IMG/VR virus record: IMGVR_UViG_3300025930_000004
Coordinates: 1-53,472 of that record
DNA: 53,472 nt
Origin: a virus
Direction: 5' to 3' (one strand)
Position numbers and translations under genes: made by a program. Below are positions 30,656 through 40,182 of the stretch, in pieces (within the stretch, counting starts at the first letter, position 1; each line of letters begins with the position of its first letter). Under the pieces are notes generated by a model. That model searched no databases. It was not told the origin of the DNA and saw only the letters and a list, made by a program, of their open reading frames with translations.

Positions 30656-33600
30656 ATGGCGCAGACATATACACTTCGCCTGGAAGTTGAAGGGAAAGAC
30701 AAGGGCGCCGCCGACATGCTGGACGGGCTCAAGGGCGACATGAAAAGCGCCGGAGACGCCGCCGGTCGCATGGGCGACAGCATGGCAGCCGGTTTCAAGA
30801 ACGCCGAATCCGCCGCCTCTAGTCTGGGCTCCAAAATCAGCGCCGGTATGAAAAGCGCCGGGGAGTCTGCGCAACGTTTGGGCGCTGGCCTTACCGCCGG
30901 TGTGACCCTGCCTATCCTGGGTTTTGCCGCCGCCGCTATCAAGGGCGCAGCGGACGCTGAACAGTTGGAAGTCTCTTTTACCACCATGTTGGGGAGCGCA
31001 GAGAAGGCGCAGACCCTAATCGCCCAGCTCTCCAAATTCGCCGCAACCACCCCATTCGAGACGCCAGAGATCGCCAATGCGGGCAAGCAGTTGCTTGCTT
31101 TTGGCGTCTCGGCTGACGACATTATCCCCACCCTAACCAAACTAGGCGACATCTCAGCCGGACTCAACATCCCGCTCGGTGACATGGCCTACCTATTCGG
31201 CACCAACCGGGCGCAGGGTAAGCTGATGACGGGCGACCTCAACCAGCTTGCCAGTCGTGGCGTGCCCATCATTGCGGCCCTTGCCAAAACGATGGGCGTG
31301 GCTGAAAGCTCCATCAAGGACATGGCCAGCGAGGGCAAAATCAGCTTTGACGACTTCAACAAGGCGCTGGACTCATTGACCGAAAAGGGCGGTCAGTTCA
31401 GCGGGTTGATGGAGGCGCAGAGCGGAACATTTAGCGGCCTACTGTCTACGATGAGTGATAACGTCGGCCTGACCATGACCGAGATTGGCAAAGCGATTAT
31501 CGAGGGCTTTGACCTAAAAGGCGGGCTGCTAAAGTTTATCGGCTTTCTCGAAAAGGCCAAGAACGCCATTATCGGCCTAGCTAAGTCCAACCCGGCCCTA
31601 TTCAAGATGGGATTGATTATAGCAGGCGTGGCGGCTGCAGCCGGGCCGCTACTCATAGCGTTTGGCACACTGTTGACCGTGCTGGCACCGTTGGGTCCAG
31701 CATTCGCTGTGATGGTCGGCCCTGTGGGGCTGGTGGTTGCTGGTATAGCAGCATTGGTTGCGCTCAATTGGGACAGCATCACGGACGGGCTGTACAACTT
31801 CAGCCAATACCTGCGCTATGTGGTTGTTGATGGTGACTCATATAACGATTTCCTGAAAAATCTACCTCAATTTATCCAGCCGGCGGCGCAATCAGTCGGG
31901 CAGCTGGTTGACGGCTTTCTCAAGTACAGAGACGCCGTAAGCAAAACCCGCTTCGGCTCGATTGAGGCGCAAACGGCCATCGGGCGCTTTCCTGAGCCAT
32001 TACGAAATGCTATCAGTTTCCTAGATAGAACAGCCGAGGCGTTTCTTAGCTACAAAGACGCCGTATCTAAGGCCGGCGTTGATTCTGATCTAGCCAGGGG
32101 GAAAATAGCCCTATTCCCGCCAGCCCTTCAGGGGGTGGTCAAGGCGTTCAGCGATGCCAAAACCACGTTTGATAATGTTGGTGGAGGCATACAGGGGGCT
32201 GTTGCTGCGTTGGGGGCTGTGACTGGCGGAACGGTTAAGTTTAACGCCGTAATCACCCATGTTGATTGGACGACCCAGGTCGGCAACATCGACTACACCT
32301 ACAACAAATTAGCCCAGATCACCCGTATAGACTGGACCGGCAGCGTCGGCAACCTCAGCTATCTCTATAATGCCACAACCGCCATTACGTGGGTCTACTG
32401 GAAAAGCGAAAAGCTAGGCAACGGCAGCTTTGTTTACAATGCCAACGCCGGCATTTTGAATATTGATTGGACGGGAAAACTTGGACCGGAAAGCCGGGTC
32501 GCATTTTCCTACGACTCAGTAACGGGCATCAAGCATGTATTTTGGGACGAACCTCACTTTCACGGCTACTACGAATCAACTACCGGCATTATCGACGTTG
32601 ATTTTGGGGAAGGTTTCTACACCGCCACGTACAGCACCAAAGCAAAAATGTTTACGGCGCAGAGCGTGCTATGGGGCGGATGGACACATACCTACGATGC
32701 CGAGTCAAAAATTTCCGAAACGGGTGTAGGGTGGGGCTTTTGGCACCACACCTACGATGCCGGGGCGAAGGTGGAGACGGCAGAGAGTGTATGGTGGGGA
32801 GCCTACAAACACACCTACGACGCCGGGGCGAAGGTACAGACATCCCTGGATGTCGCTTGGGGCGGTTGGACCTGGAAATACGATGTAGGTGCAAATGTCC
32901 TAGAACAAAGCGTCGTCTGGGGGGCGTGGTCATACAAATACGATGTAGGCGCCCAGGTGCTGTACAACAGAATCTTCTGGGGGGCATTCGGCTATATCTA
33001 CGATGTGGGGGCGAATGTCACGACCTTTACGATCATGGGCAAGCCGGCCCAACAATTTTTCAACGACCTGTTTGCTGGCTTAACCCTCGGCTTCAACCGG
33101 CCCAACCTCGCAGGACTCAACAAAGAAGACCCGGCCCGTGACATTGTTACCACGCCAAGTTGGGTAACTTCGCTCCTCAACTGGCAATTCCCGTCACCCG
33201 CCGCACTCTTGGAATGGGCTTTTCCGTCGCCGTCCGACCTGCTGGGCTGGGGCTGGCCAAAGGATTTGGGCGGCTTGACGGGCTGGCACTGGCCAAAAGA
33301 TTTAGGCGGCTTGAGCAGTTGGGATTGGCCGGATATGTCCATGCCGGGCTGGGTGAGCAGCCTGATCGCTGCACTCAGCGCCGGTAGCGGCGCCGGCGGC
33401 GAGAAAGTAACCGATGCCGATATATACAGAAAGGCCGCCGGCAACGCCACCGGCACAAGCAATTGGCGGGGTGGTATGACTTGGGTAGGTGAACGTGGGC
33501 CGGAACTTGTCAACCTACCTCGTGGCAGCCAGGTTTACACCAACCAGCAATCAATGGCGATGGCGAGCGCCAGCGGGCCACCTGTCATCGTCTACGCCAC

Positions 33601-33673
33601 AGTAGCCAGCCCCATCGACGTGGAAAGCCTCGCCTACCGCATAGCCGACATTCAACGGCGGAAGGTGCGCTAA
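30656..33673 (+). CDS. Tape measure protein
   Basis: A 1005-residue protein. The N-terminal coiled helical region and segment 95-250 (TMLGSAEKAQTLI, TTPFETPEI, GVPIIAALAK) match phage tape-measure domains. Hydrophobic helices (about 318-375) probably insert in the host membrane during DNA entry. Residues about 535-795 are unusual beta repeats of about 20 residues of type WGGW-x-T-Y-D-A-G-A-K-V. Residues about 835-900 are Trp/Pro-rich with repeated WPKDLGGL. At three bases per residue, 1005 residues suggest a tail of about 150 nm by the usual 1.5 angstrom per residue rule. Confidence 0.85.
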   Translation: MAQTYTLRLEVEGKDKGAADMLDGLKGDMKSAGDAAGRMGDSMAAGFKNAESAASSLGSKISAGMKSAGESAQRLGAGLTAGVTLPILGFAAAAIKGAADAEQLEVSFTTMLGSAEKAQTLIAQLSKFAATTPFETPEIANAGKQLLAFGVSADDIIPTLTKLGDISAGLNIPLGDMAYLFGTNRAQGKLMTGDLNQLASRGVPIIAALAKTMGVAESSIKDMASEGKISFDDFNKALDSLTEKGGQFSGLMEAQSGTFSGLLSTMSDNVGLTMTEIGKAIIEGFDLKGGLLKFIGFLEKAKNAIIGLAKSNPALFKMGLIIAGVAAAAGPLLIAFGTLLTVLAPLGPAFAVMVGPVGLVVAGIAALVALNWDSITDGLYNFSQYLRYVVVDGDSYNDFLKNLPQFIQPAAQSVGQLVDGFLKYRDAVSKTRFGSIEAQTAIGRFPEPLRNAISFLDRTAEAFLSYKDAVSKAGVDSDLARGKIALFPPALQGVVKAFSDAKTTFDNVGGGIQGAVAALGAVTGGTVKFNAVITHVDWTTQVGNIDYTYNKLAQITRIDWTGSVGNLSYLYNATTAITWVYWKSEKLGNGSFVYNANAGILNIDWTGKLGPESRVAFSYDSVTGIKHVFWDEPHFHGYYESTTGIIDVDFGEGFYTATYSTKAKMFTAQSVLWGGWTHTYDAESKISETGVGWGFWHHTYDAGAKVETAESVWWGAYKHTYDAGAKVQTSLDVAWGGWTWKYDVGANVLEQSVVWGAWSYKYDVGAQVLYNRIFWGAFGYIYDVGANVTTFTIMGKPAQQFFNDLFAGLTLGFNRPNLAGLNKEDPARDIVTTPSWVTSLLNWQFPSPAALLEWAFPSPSDLLGWGWPKDLGGLTGWHWPKDLGGLSSWDWPDMSMPGWVSSLIAALSAGSGAGGEKVTDADIYRKAAGNATGTSNWRGGMTWVGERGPELVNLPRGSQVYTNQQSMAMASASGPPVIVYATVASPIDVESLAYRIADIQRRKVR

Positions 33674-33680
33674 TGACAAG

Positions 33681-33791
33681 GGTAGACGGTAGAACGGTAG
33701 ACAGTAGTAGGGGGGGCTTCGCCGCGTTGAAACCAGATTGTTTGCGGCGTGGCTGTTCCCTGTCTACCGTCTACCTGCTACCGTCTACTGG
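33681..33791. repeat. Heptad-repeat hairpin element, copy 2 (inverted core)
   Basis: Left arm 33681-33710 and right arm 33760-33791 are complementary and built from GTAGACG/A heptads; together they form a long hairpin. The core is in the opposite direction to copy 3: its complement carries GGGAAC and TTTCAACGCGGCGAAGC. It occupies the gap between the tape measure and the distal tail gene and ends CTACTGG 11 bases before the ATG. Confidence 0.85.
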
Positions 33792-33802
33792 AGCGCAGCG
33801 CA

Positions 33803-35182
33803 ATGGCACATAGGCTTGGCTTCCGCCGCTACATCTCAGAAACAGAATGGATAGAGATTAACCTATTGGCCTGGCGCACCAATGTGCAATCCTACACGCC
33901 GCAGGCGCCCACGCTGAAGCAAGACGGCAGCTACAACGACGTCACCGAAACCATTGAACTGACCTTCATTTCAACATCCAGCACGCTAGAAGTACAAACC
34001 GACGTCAACGCCATCCAGCGGTGGATGGCACTCGCAGCGGAGAGGCAGGCCAGGGGCACAGGCGACCGCATTTTCATCATTATCAGCCTAGACGGTGAAA
34101 CAGATTACGTATGGCGCAGCGAGATATTAGGCGGCGCTGTGAACCTGGCTGACGGGGCGCTCCAAACCTGGGGGCAGCGCAAGCTCATCAACCGTATCAC
34201 GTTTACCCGGCGCTACTTCTGGGAGGGCGGCGAATTCGAGATTCCATTGTCCAGTCAAACGCAGTCGGCCATCGTGACGGGCGGGCGACTTGTCCAGAAT
34301 CGGCGGGGCATTGCCAACGGTGTGATGGGTGGCAATTGGGTAGAAATAGGCGTCAGTCAAATAGGCGGCGTACTACCTACACCAGCCAAGATTATGATTG
34401 CGGCCACCACCGGCAGCAATGAGGCACAAGACCCATTGCGAGACATCTACATCGCCTCCAGCGGGGCCGTCCGCTATCCTACTTCACTAACAACCGTGCT
34501 TGAGGGTGAGGATGCACTTTCTAGCACCGGCACCGTTCGGGGCGCTTCCAGCGGCGACGCCACGCTTGATCTCAACTTTTCCGGCGCTCAGTCCATCAGC
34601 AAGCAGTGGATTATCCCCTATCAAACCACAAGCCTCATCGCCGGGCGCACCGTGCGGCTGTTCACTCGCCACGCCTTTATCCAGGGTGGGGCGCTCTTTA
34701 TGAACGCCAGCCTCAAGGCGAATGACGGCACGGCAGGCGTGGCGGCCAGCTACGACAGCGAGGTACGAGTCTTGGCTACTGAGCAGCTTCAGGACATCGG
34801 CGCCATTACGTTCCCGTCTTCGGGCTCCAACAGTATGGACGCCCTGCGCCTGCAAATAGATTTTCGCTCGACAGCCACGGCGCTGATTGAACTGGACTAC
34901 ATAATGATGCTGGTCGGCAATGTGCGCACACTTTACAACCTCAAGCAAGTTTTGGCGCCGGGGCGGTTCATCGTAGATGACGGGCCTAGAGGGATTAGCT
35001 ATCAACTCTACAGCACACTGGAGGATATGACCGTACAGGGCAAGGGGCAGCCAATCATGCTCTATCCCGATCAGTATTTCTCCCAGCGCCTATTTTTCCT
35101 GTTCAACGGCGGGGCCGATGCGCTGCCTAGAAAAGAGTACAAGGTGAGAGTCCTCTACCGTCCACGGAGGCTCACCGTATGA
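33803..35182 (+). CDS. Distal tail-like protein
   Basis: A 459-residue beta-rich protein after the tape measure. The N-terminal half (about 1-150) has strands with WIEINLL, TETIELTF and RITFTRRYFWEGGEF resembling Dit-type tail-tip proteins; the rest is probably a carbohydrate-binding-type insertion or C-terminal domain. ATG 33803 with GGAGCG upstream is chosen over 33749, which lies in the repeat element. The stop overlaps the spike gene start. Confidence 0.65.
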   Translation: MAHRLGFRRYISETEWIEINLLAWRTNVQSYTPQAPTLKQDGSYNDVTETIELTFISTSSTLEVQTDVNAIQRWMALAAERQARGTGDRIFIIISLDGETDYVWRSEILGGAVNLADGALQTWGQRKLINRITFTRRYFWEGGEFEIPLSSQTQSAIVTGGRLVQNRRGIANGVMGGNWVEIGVSQIGGVLPTPAKIMIAATTGSNEAQDPLRDIYIASSGAVRYPTSLTTVLEGEDALSSTGTVRGASSGDATLDLNFSGAQSISKQWIIPYQTTSLIAGRTVRLFTRHAFIQGGALFMNASLKANDGTAGVAASYDSEVRVLATEQLQDIGAITFPSSGSNSMDALRLQIDFRSTATALIELDYIMMLVGNVRTLYNLKQVLAPGRFIVDDGPRGISYQLYSTLEDMTVQGKGQPIMLYPDQYFSQRLFFLFNGGADALPRKEYKVRVLYRPRRLTV

Positions 35183-38100
35183 CGATTAGATACGTCCACC
35201 CAGGGACAGGCGCCAACACCGGCGCAGGGGGCACTGGCGCACCGTGGAACACGCTTGGCTATGCAGTGGGCGGCGCATCGGCCACAGCGCCCGGTGACAT
35301 TATCCGGCTGCGTGGCACCACCTACACGGAACGGGTTGTCTTTGGCGTCAGCGGCACCGCTGGCAACCCGATCACAATCGAGGCTGATACGGGTTACAGC
35401 CCGACCATCGAGGGTATCAGCACGCAGACGGGCATTATCGTGATGCCAAACGGTACGAAATACATCACATTTGGCGACGGAATCACCGTCTCCTATGGCC
35501 ACGCCGCACCGGGGGGAAATCACCGTTTCTCGCTGGTCGCCGTCACAGGCGTCGACAGCGAATTCGTCACCATTCTCAACCTGACGGTCCATCGTGACTA
35601 CTCAACCGACCTATCGGTATTGGCTGCATCCGTATGGCAGGAATTTGGCATCACGATCACGGACGCCACCGATTGCACGGTCGATAGCTGTACCGTTCGG
35701 GGCATCTGCAAAGGGATTAACCTCAACGACCAGTGTATGAGGGCGACGGTCAAAAATTGCCTGACCGAATACACCGTTCAAAGCGGCTGCGTCATTGGCT
35801 CCAGTGCAGGCGTCATCCGTGGCATCGTCATCTATCGCAACCGTTTCGGCTTGAGCGGCAGAGAGGACGGCTTACAGTTCATCCCGCCAAACGGCTTGAC
35901 GGATGCGCAGAAAGCGGCGGACGACAGCAACCAGGGCACGCTGCTGCTGTACAACGAAATATTTTTCAATGGCGAGGGCGGCTTCGATATGAAGTCCACC
36001 AAGCATGTGGTTATCGAGGGTAACATTCTGCACGGCATGGCCGGCAGCAATGACGGCTTTCACCCGACGCTAGGCCAAAACACCGGCAGCCCTGGCTGCA
36101 TCAATGCCGGGGCCAACACCAACAGCGAAGCGCCGGTGATCTTCCGCAACAATATCTTCTACGATTGCCAGAGCGGGCCATCTACCCGCATCGGCTGGAA
36201 ATTTCACAATAACACGATCCTCAACATGCGCCGCACCTGGGAAGGTACACCGGAACCGCTGGCGAAGGGCGTAGGCATCGGGCAGGCCCGCAGTTCCAAC
36301 CCGGCGCTTGGCGTGCGTAACAACATTTTCGCAGGCAACGCCGCAGATGCTGAACTGTTCGCCGGTCAGAACCAGCCCGGTAACGAATGCGACCTTGATT
36401 ACAACCTGTACGCCAGCGGTGCATGGAGTGATGCCACATCGGGCAACACCTACACGACGCTGGCGGCATGGCAGGGTCGATTAGCAGCAAACAACTGGCG
36501 CTATGGCAAGGACGGTCACAGTATCTACGTGGGCGGGGCAACCCCGACAGCCCGGCACAACGCCATCAAGTTCGTGAGCGTGACGGCCTACCCAACCGGC
36601 GACCCAGATGATTACGATTTCGGGATAGCGGATGACAGCCCGGCGAAGGGCACAGGCGGCTATCTATGCCGCATCACAGGCGGCGCAGGCTCAGGCACAG
36701 CCGTGCCCGTCGAGGATGCCAACTGGTTTGCCACCAACTACGGGCGAGACGATTACCAGGACGACCAGCGCATATTCTTCAACGGCCAGGAACGCACCAT
36801 CACGGCGGTCAACTATGCCACCAATACGCTCACAATCAACGCTACGGCCACCTGGGGCAACCTAGAGCCGATTTATCACGTATTCCCCGGCCAGGTCGCC
36901 AGCGCCACACCCGACATAGGGGCACTCAATTACCTGGAGGCAGACGGCGGGGGCACGCCGCCCCCACCGACAGCGGGCGGACCGGGCGGGCGGGCGTCTG
37001 TGCGGGGGGCGCTGATTACAACTACCGGCAACCAGACCTTTACCTTCGCCACGCCATTGACCGGCCAGCCTATCGCCTGGCGCTTCACGATTACTGAAGC
37101 CACCGCAGACGACAACGCAACGGATAACGCCGTCATCGGGCGTGGATGGGCCTGGGACAACGGGGGAACGATTGTACAGCACGCCTGGTCCACCCGTAGC
37201 AGGCACGGACAGGCCACCAGCGCCACCAGCGGACGCACCATCACAGATGGCTGTCTGATGCTCAACAACCCGACCAGTACGGCAATTGACGGCCAGGCGT
37301 CCTTTGTGTCTGGCGATGCCAACGGCGTGACCATCAATATCACCGACGCCTTTTCCGCCGGATTCCTGGTGACGATTACGGCATTTATGGCGACAAACGC
37401 CTATTTCAGCACATTCGCCATTCAGCAGACCGTAAATACCTACACCACCGTTACCCCTGGCTTCACTCCAAATTATATCGAGGTTGTCACGTTCAACCGA
37501 GCAATCCCGGCCACCACGGGCGGCGTGCGTATCTCGCACGGCTTCGCCACCTATGACGGGGCAACCATCACTCAGCAGTGTATGTACATCGGGGAACGCA
37601 CTACCTCCGCACCAAGCGAGGTGGTTGCTCATCTGCGCAATGACTATGTAGGCATCGAGGCGACTGACGGGGCGGCGGCGCTGACCAACGGGCTGCAAAT
37701 CAGCGACATGGGCAGCACTGATTTTCGCATTAACACGAAGGTCGCCAATCATACCCAGACTGACGCCGAAGGCTTTGTGTTCTGCCTCCTGTTCGACCAG
37801 GAGGTCTATTCAGGCGTCATCACCACACCCACAGCGACCAATAGCGCCTATGACTACGCCGTTGGCTTCGAGCCCGGCAGCGCCGATGTAATCGCCAGCA
37901 CGTTGACGGCTGTCAACACCGCAGATTCTACCGGGTTGGCGGGCGCTTATGCAGCCGGGTCGTGGGATGGCACCCTGCAATTTTCAGCCTCAATAGCCGA
38001 TGAGGATGCAGCGGCCACGACCAACACGCAGTCAAGGTCGGATGACAGGTTTGTCAACCTGGACAAGCACGATGGCTCGGCAGGCCACATAGCGACGGTG

Positions 38101-38562
38101 GTCGGCGCATCCGGCAACAATCTGCAACTCAATCATTCGACTGTGACCGGCTCGGCTAATAAGTGGATTTTGGTCGCCATCGGGCAGCCGTTCGTAGCCA
38201 CCGCGACGGCTGCATTCAGCGGCACGCCGTTGACAGGTATTCGCCCGGTCACCGTGGCCTTCACCGATGCGTCAACAGCAGACGGCACGACGATTACCAG
38301 CCGGGCTTGGGATTTTGGCGACGGGTCCACCAGCACCAGCACCAATCCTACCCACGAGTACACCACAGCCGGCAGCTACAGCGTGACCCTGACGGTCAGC
38401 GACGGCACGGCCACCAGCACGCTTGTCAAGTCCGATTACGTGGTAATCAGTGACCCACCGGACGCCACATTGCCGGTTACGTCGCTGGTGCTGGCAAGCG
38501 CCATTCCTGAACCGTTGCAGCCGTACAACGATGTCCTAGCAAGTGCGGAGGTGGTCCCGTGA
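35179..38562 (+). CDS. Large beta-helix tail spike with C-terminal PKD domain
   Basis: A 1127-residue protein. Residues 1-350 form a right-handed parallel beta-helix (PGDIIRLRGTTYTE; IEGNILHGMAGSNDG; FRNNIFYDC), the common fold of depolymerase spikes. Middle domains (about 600-950) are beta-sandwich-like. A PKD domain with AWDFGDGS at about 1042-1049 lies at the C-terminus. The protein likely binds and cuts host surface glycans. It shares layout with the 8007 protein, including NT-x-T coil turns and a closing strand region. A linker of Gly/Pro residues lies near 595-610. Confidence 0.75.
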   Translation: MTIRYVHPGTGANTGAGGTGAPWNTLGYAVGGASATAPGDIIRLRGTTYTERVVFGVSGTAGNPITIEADTGYSPTIEGISTQTGIIVMPNGTKYITFGDGITVSYGHAAPGGNHRFSLVAVTGVDSEFVTILNLTVHRDYSTDLSVLAASVWQEFGITITDATDCTVDSCTVRGICKGINLNDQCMRATVKNCLTEYTVQSGCVIGSSAGVIRGIVIYRNRFGLSGREDGLQFIPPNGLTDAQKAADDSNQGTLLLYNEIFFNGEGGFDMKSTKHVVIEGNILHGMAGSNDGFHPTLGQNTGSPGCINAGANTNSEAPVIFRNNIFYDCQSGPSTRIGWKFHNNTILNMRRTWEGTPEPLAKGVGIGQARSSNPALGVRNNIFAGNAADAELFAGQNQPGNECDLDYNLYASGAWSDATSGNTYTTLAAWQGRLAANNWRYGKDGHSIYVGGATPTARHNAIKFVSVTAYPTGDPDDYDFGIADDSPAKGTGGYLCRITGGAGSGTAVPVEDANWFATNYGRDDYQDDQRIFFNGQERTITAVNYATNTLTINATATWGNLEPIYHVFPGQVASATPDIGALNYLEADGGGTPPPPTAGGPGGRASVRGALITTTGNQTFTFATPLTGQPIAWRFTITEATADDNATDNAVIGRGWAWDNGGTIVQHAWSTRSRHGQATSATSGRTITDGCLMLNNPTSTAIDGQASFVSGDANGVTINITDAFSAGFLVTITAFMATNAYFSTFAIQQTVNTYTTVTPGFTPNYIEVVTFNRAIPATTGGVRISHGFATYDGATITQQCMYIGERTTSAPSEVVAHLRNDYVGIEATDGAAALTNGLQISDMGSTDFRINTKVANHTQTDAEGFVFCLLFDQEVYSGVITTPTATNSAYDYAVGFEPGSADVIASTLTAVNTADSTGLAGAYAAGSWDGTLQFSASIADEDAAATTNTQSRSDDRFVNLDKHDGSAGHIATVVGASGNNLQLNHSTVTGSANKWILVAIGQPFVATATAAFSGTPLTGIRPVTVAFTDASTADGTTITSRAWDFGDGSTSTSTNPTHEYTTAGSYSVTLTVSDGTATSTLVKSDYVVISDPPDATLPVTSLVLASAIPEPLQPYNDVLASAEVVP

Positions 38563-39269
38563 TACAGGGTGAGGGCTATACGCTATATCAGGGCGATTGT
38601 CTCAACGTGTTGCCGACCTTTCGGGATCGGCAATTTGACCTTGCTTTGACCGATCCGCCCTATGGCATAGGCGAATCAGCAGCACGAGTTGCGTCGCGAG
38701 TGAACCTCGCGACGCCCATTGATTATGGTGCGTTCAGTTGGGACAGTGAACCGGCCTCACCTGTAGCCATAGAGCATATCCGGCGCATATCTCAGAAGCA
38801 AATTATCTTTGGTGGCAATTACTTTGACCTTCCACCGTCAAAATGCTGGCTTGTATGGGACAAGCTAAATAGTGGCGATTTTGCCGATTGCGAACTGGCT
38901 TGGACGAATCTTGACAAGGCTGTTCGCATCTTTCGCCATATGTGGAATGGCATGTTGCGGGCGTCCGAACGTGACTGCAGGCGAGTCCATCCAACACAAA
39001 AGCCCGTCGCCTTGATGCGCTGGTGCATCGAACAGGCTGGACACCCGCAAACCATCATTGACCCATATATGGGTTCTGGCTCTGTGGGTATAGCGACAAT
39101 CCAGAGCGGTATTCATTTTGTTGGCATCGAAAAGGATGCACGTTACTTCGCCATCGCCCACAAACGCATTGCGGACGCAGCCAGAGCCGTCGCAGGGCTA
39201 CCCAAGCAGTTATCGGGCCGGGTTGAGGATTACAGCGAAAGCCCGCTATTCGCAGGAGTAACACCGTGA
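38559..39269 (+). CDS. DNA adenine methyltransferase (third)
   Basis: A 236-residue compact methyltransferase. The catalytic DPPYGIG is at about 32-38, and the SAM motif DPYMGSGS at about 168-175; a His-Pro-Thr-Gln-Lys-Pro motif near 147 is typical of beta-group enzymes. It starts with GTG overlapping the spike gene stop; GGAGGTGG lies 6 bases upstream. Its location inside the tail operon means late expression, fitting modification of newly made DNA. Confidence 0.85.
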   Translation: MIQGEGYTLYQGDCLNVLPTFRDRQFDLALTDPPYGIGESAARVASRVNLATPIDYGAFSWDSEPASPVAIEHIRRISQKQIIFGGNYFDLPPSKCWLVWDKLNSGDFADCELAWTNLDKAVRIFRHMWNGMLRASERDCRRVHPTQKPVALMRWCIEQAGHPQTIIDPYMGSGSVGIATIQSGIHFVGIEKDARYFAIAHKRIADAARAVAGLPKQLSGRVEDYSESPLFAGVTP

Positions 39270-40051
39270 CCGACAATCGGATTCGCTGGAAGGGCCATAG
39301 TCAAGCCATTTCCGGCACGAATTACAAAATATATTCTGACAAGACGACGCCCAACGATTTCACCGGAACACCTGTTACACAGGCCGCCACCAGCCCCTAT
39401 GCGCCGGTCAACACGACGCTAGCAGAGAATATCCTGGCCGGGGCAACGTCTGTTCCGCTGGTCTCTGCAACCGGCTTCGCCAATGGGAATTACGGGAAAA
39501 TCGGGCGAGAGACTTTTCTGTTTGGCGGCTTGACCGGCGCTACCTTCGCCACCAGTCTGGGCGGGCAGCACAACACCATCAAACAGGACCACGCCGCCGG
39601 TACAGTGGTCTATAAAATGCACGAAACCTATCTCGATACCGGAGTCACTTACGGTACTCGCCATGTCATCCGCTATCGGGTGACGGCCACTATTGGCGGC
39701 GTTGAACTGGTAGCAGCTGAGGCTGTGACCGTAAAGCCATCGCTGCCAGATACGAATGACAAAATCGTCATCTGGGGCATTCAGGACAAGGCCTGGGGCG
39801 TGCCACACGCCGGGGCTGTAGTCACGCTCGGCATTGACAACCCATTCTCTTTTGCGCAGGGGCTGGCTGAAACGATTGACACCGCTACCCAGCAGGCCGT
39901 CACAGACGCATCGGGCTATTGGGAACTGACGGCGCATCGGGATATTGCCAGGGCTGGCGGCGGGTCGTTCGTGCTGACGATTGACAATGCGCGCTACGCC
40001 ATTGTAAGCCTGCCCGACCAGGACAATGTTTGCTACCTGGAGTGCATCTGA
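39266..40051 (+). CDS. Putative tail-tip protein with fibronectin-like domains
   Basis: A 261-residue beta-rich protein of the tail-tip region, starting at GTG that overlaps the methyltransferase stop, with AGGAG 8 bases upstream. The segment IRYRVTATIGGVELVAAEAVTV resembles a fibronectin/Ig-like strand pair (shown only in part here). It is probably structural. A heptad-repeat element follows after 3 bases. Confidence 0.55.
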   Translation: MTDNRIRWKGHSQAISGTNYKIYSDKTTPNDFTGTPVTQAATSPYAPVNTTLAENILAGATSVPLVSATGFANGNYGKIGRETFLFGGLTGATFATSLGGQHNTIKQDHAAGTVVYKMHETYLDTGVTYGTRHVIRYRVTATIGGVELVAAEAVTVKPSLPDTNDKIVIWGIQDKAWGVPHAGAVVTLGIDNPFSFAQGLAETIDTATQQAVTDASGYWELTAHRDIARAGGGSFVLTIDNARYAIVSLPDQDNVCYLECI

Positions 40052-40054
40052 AAA

Positions 40055-40170
40055 GGGGTAGACAGTAGACGGTAGACAGTAGAAGGGGAACTGTATCATG
40101 TTGACAATCAAATTTCAACGTGGCGAAGCAACCCCCTACTACTGTCTACCTACTACCTACTACCCCCTAC
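40055..40170. repeat. Heptad-repeat hairpin element, copy 3
   Basis: Left arm: GTAGACA GTAGACG GTAGACA GTAGAAG (period 7). Right arm: CTACTACTGTCTAC followed by CTACTAC repeats, complementary to the left. The core contains GGGGAAC and TTTCAACGTGGCGAAGC in the direct orientation. It fills the gap between two tail genes and ends 12 bases before ATG 40183. Confidence 0.85.
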
Positions 40171-40182
40171 GAAAAGCGATTG

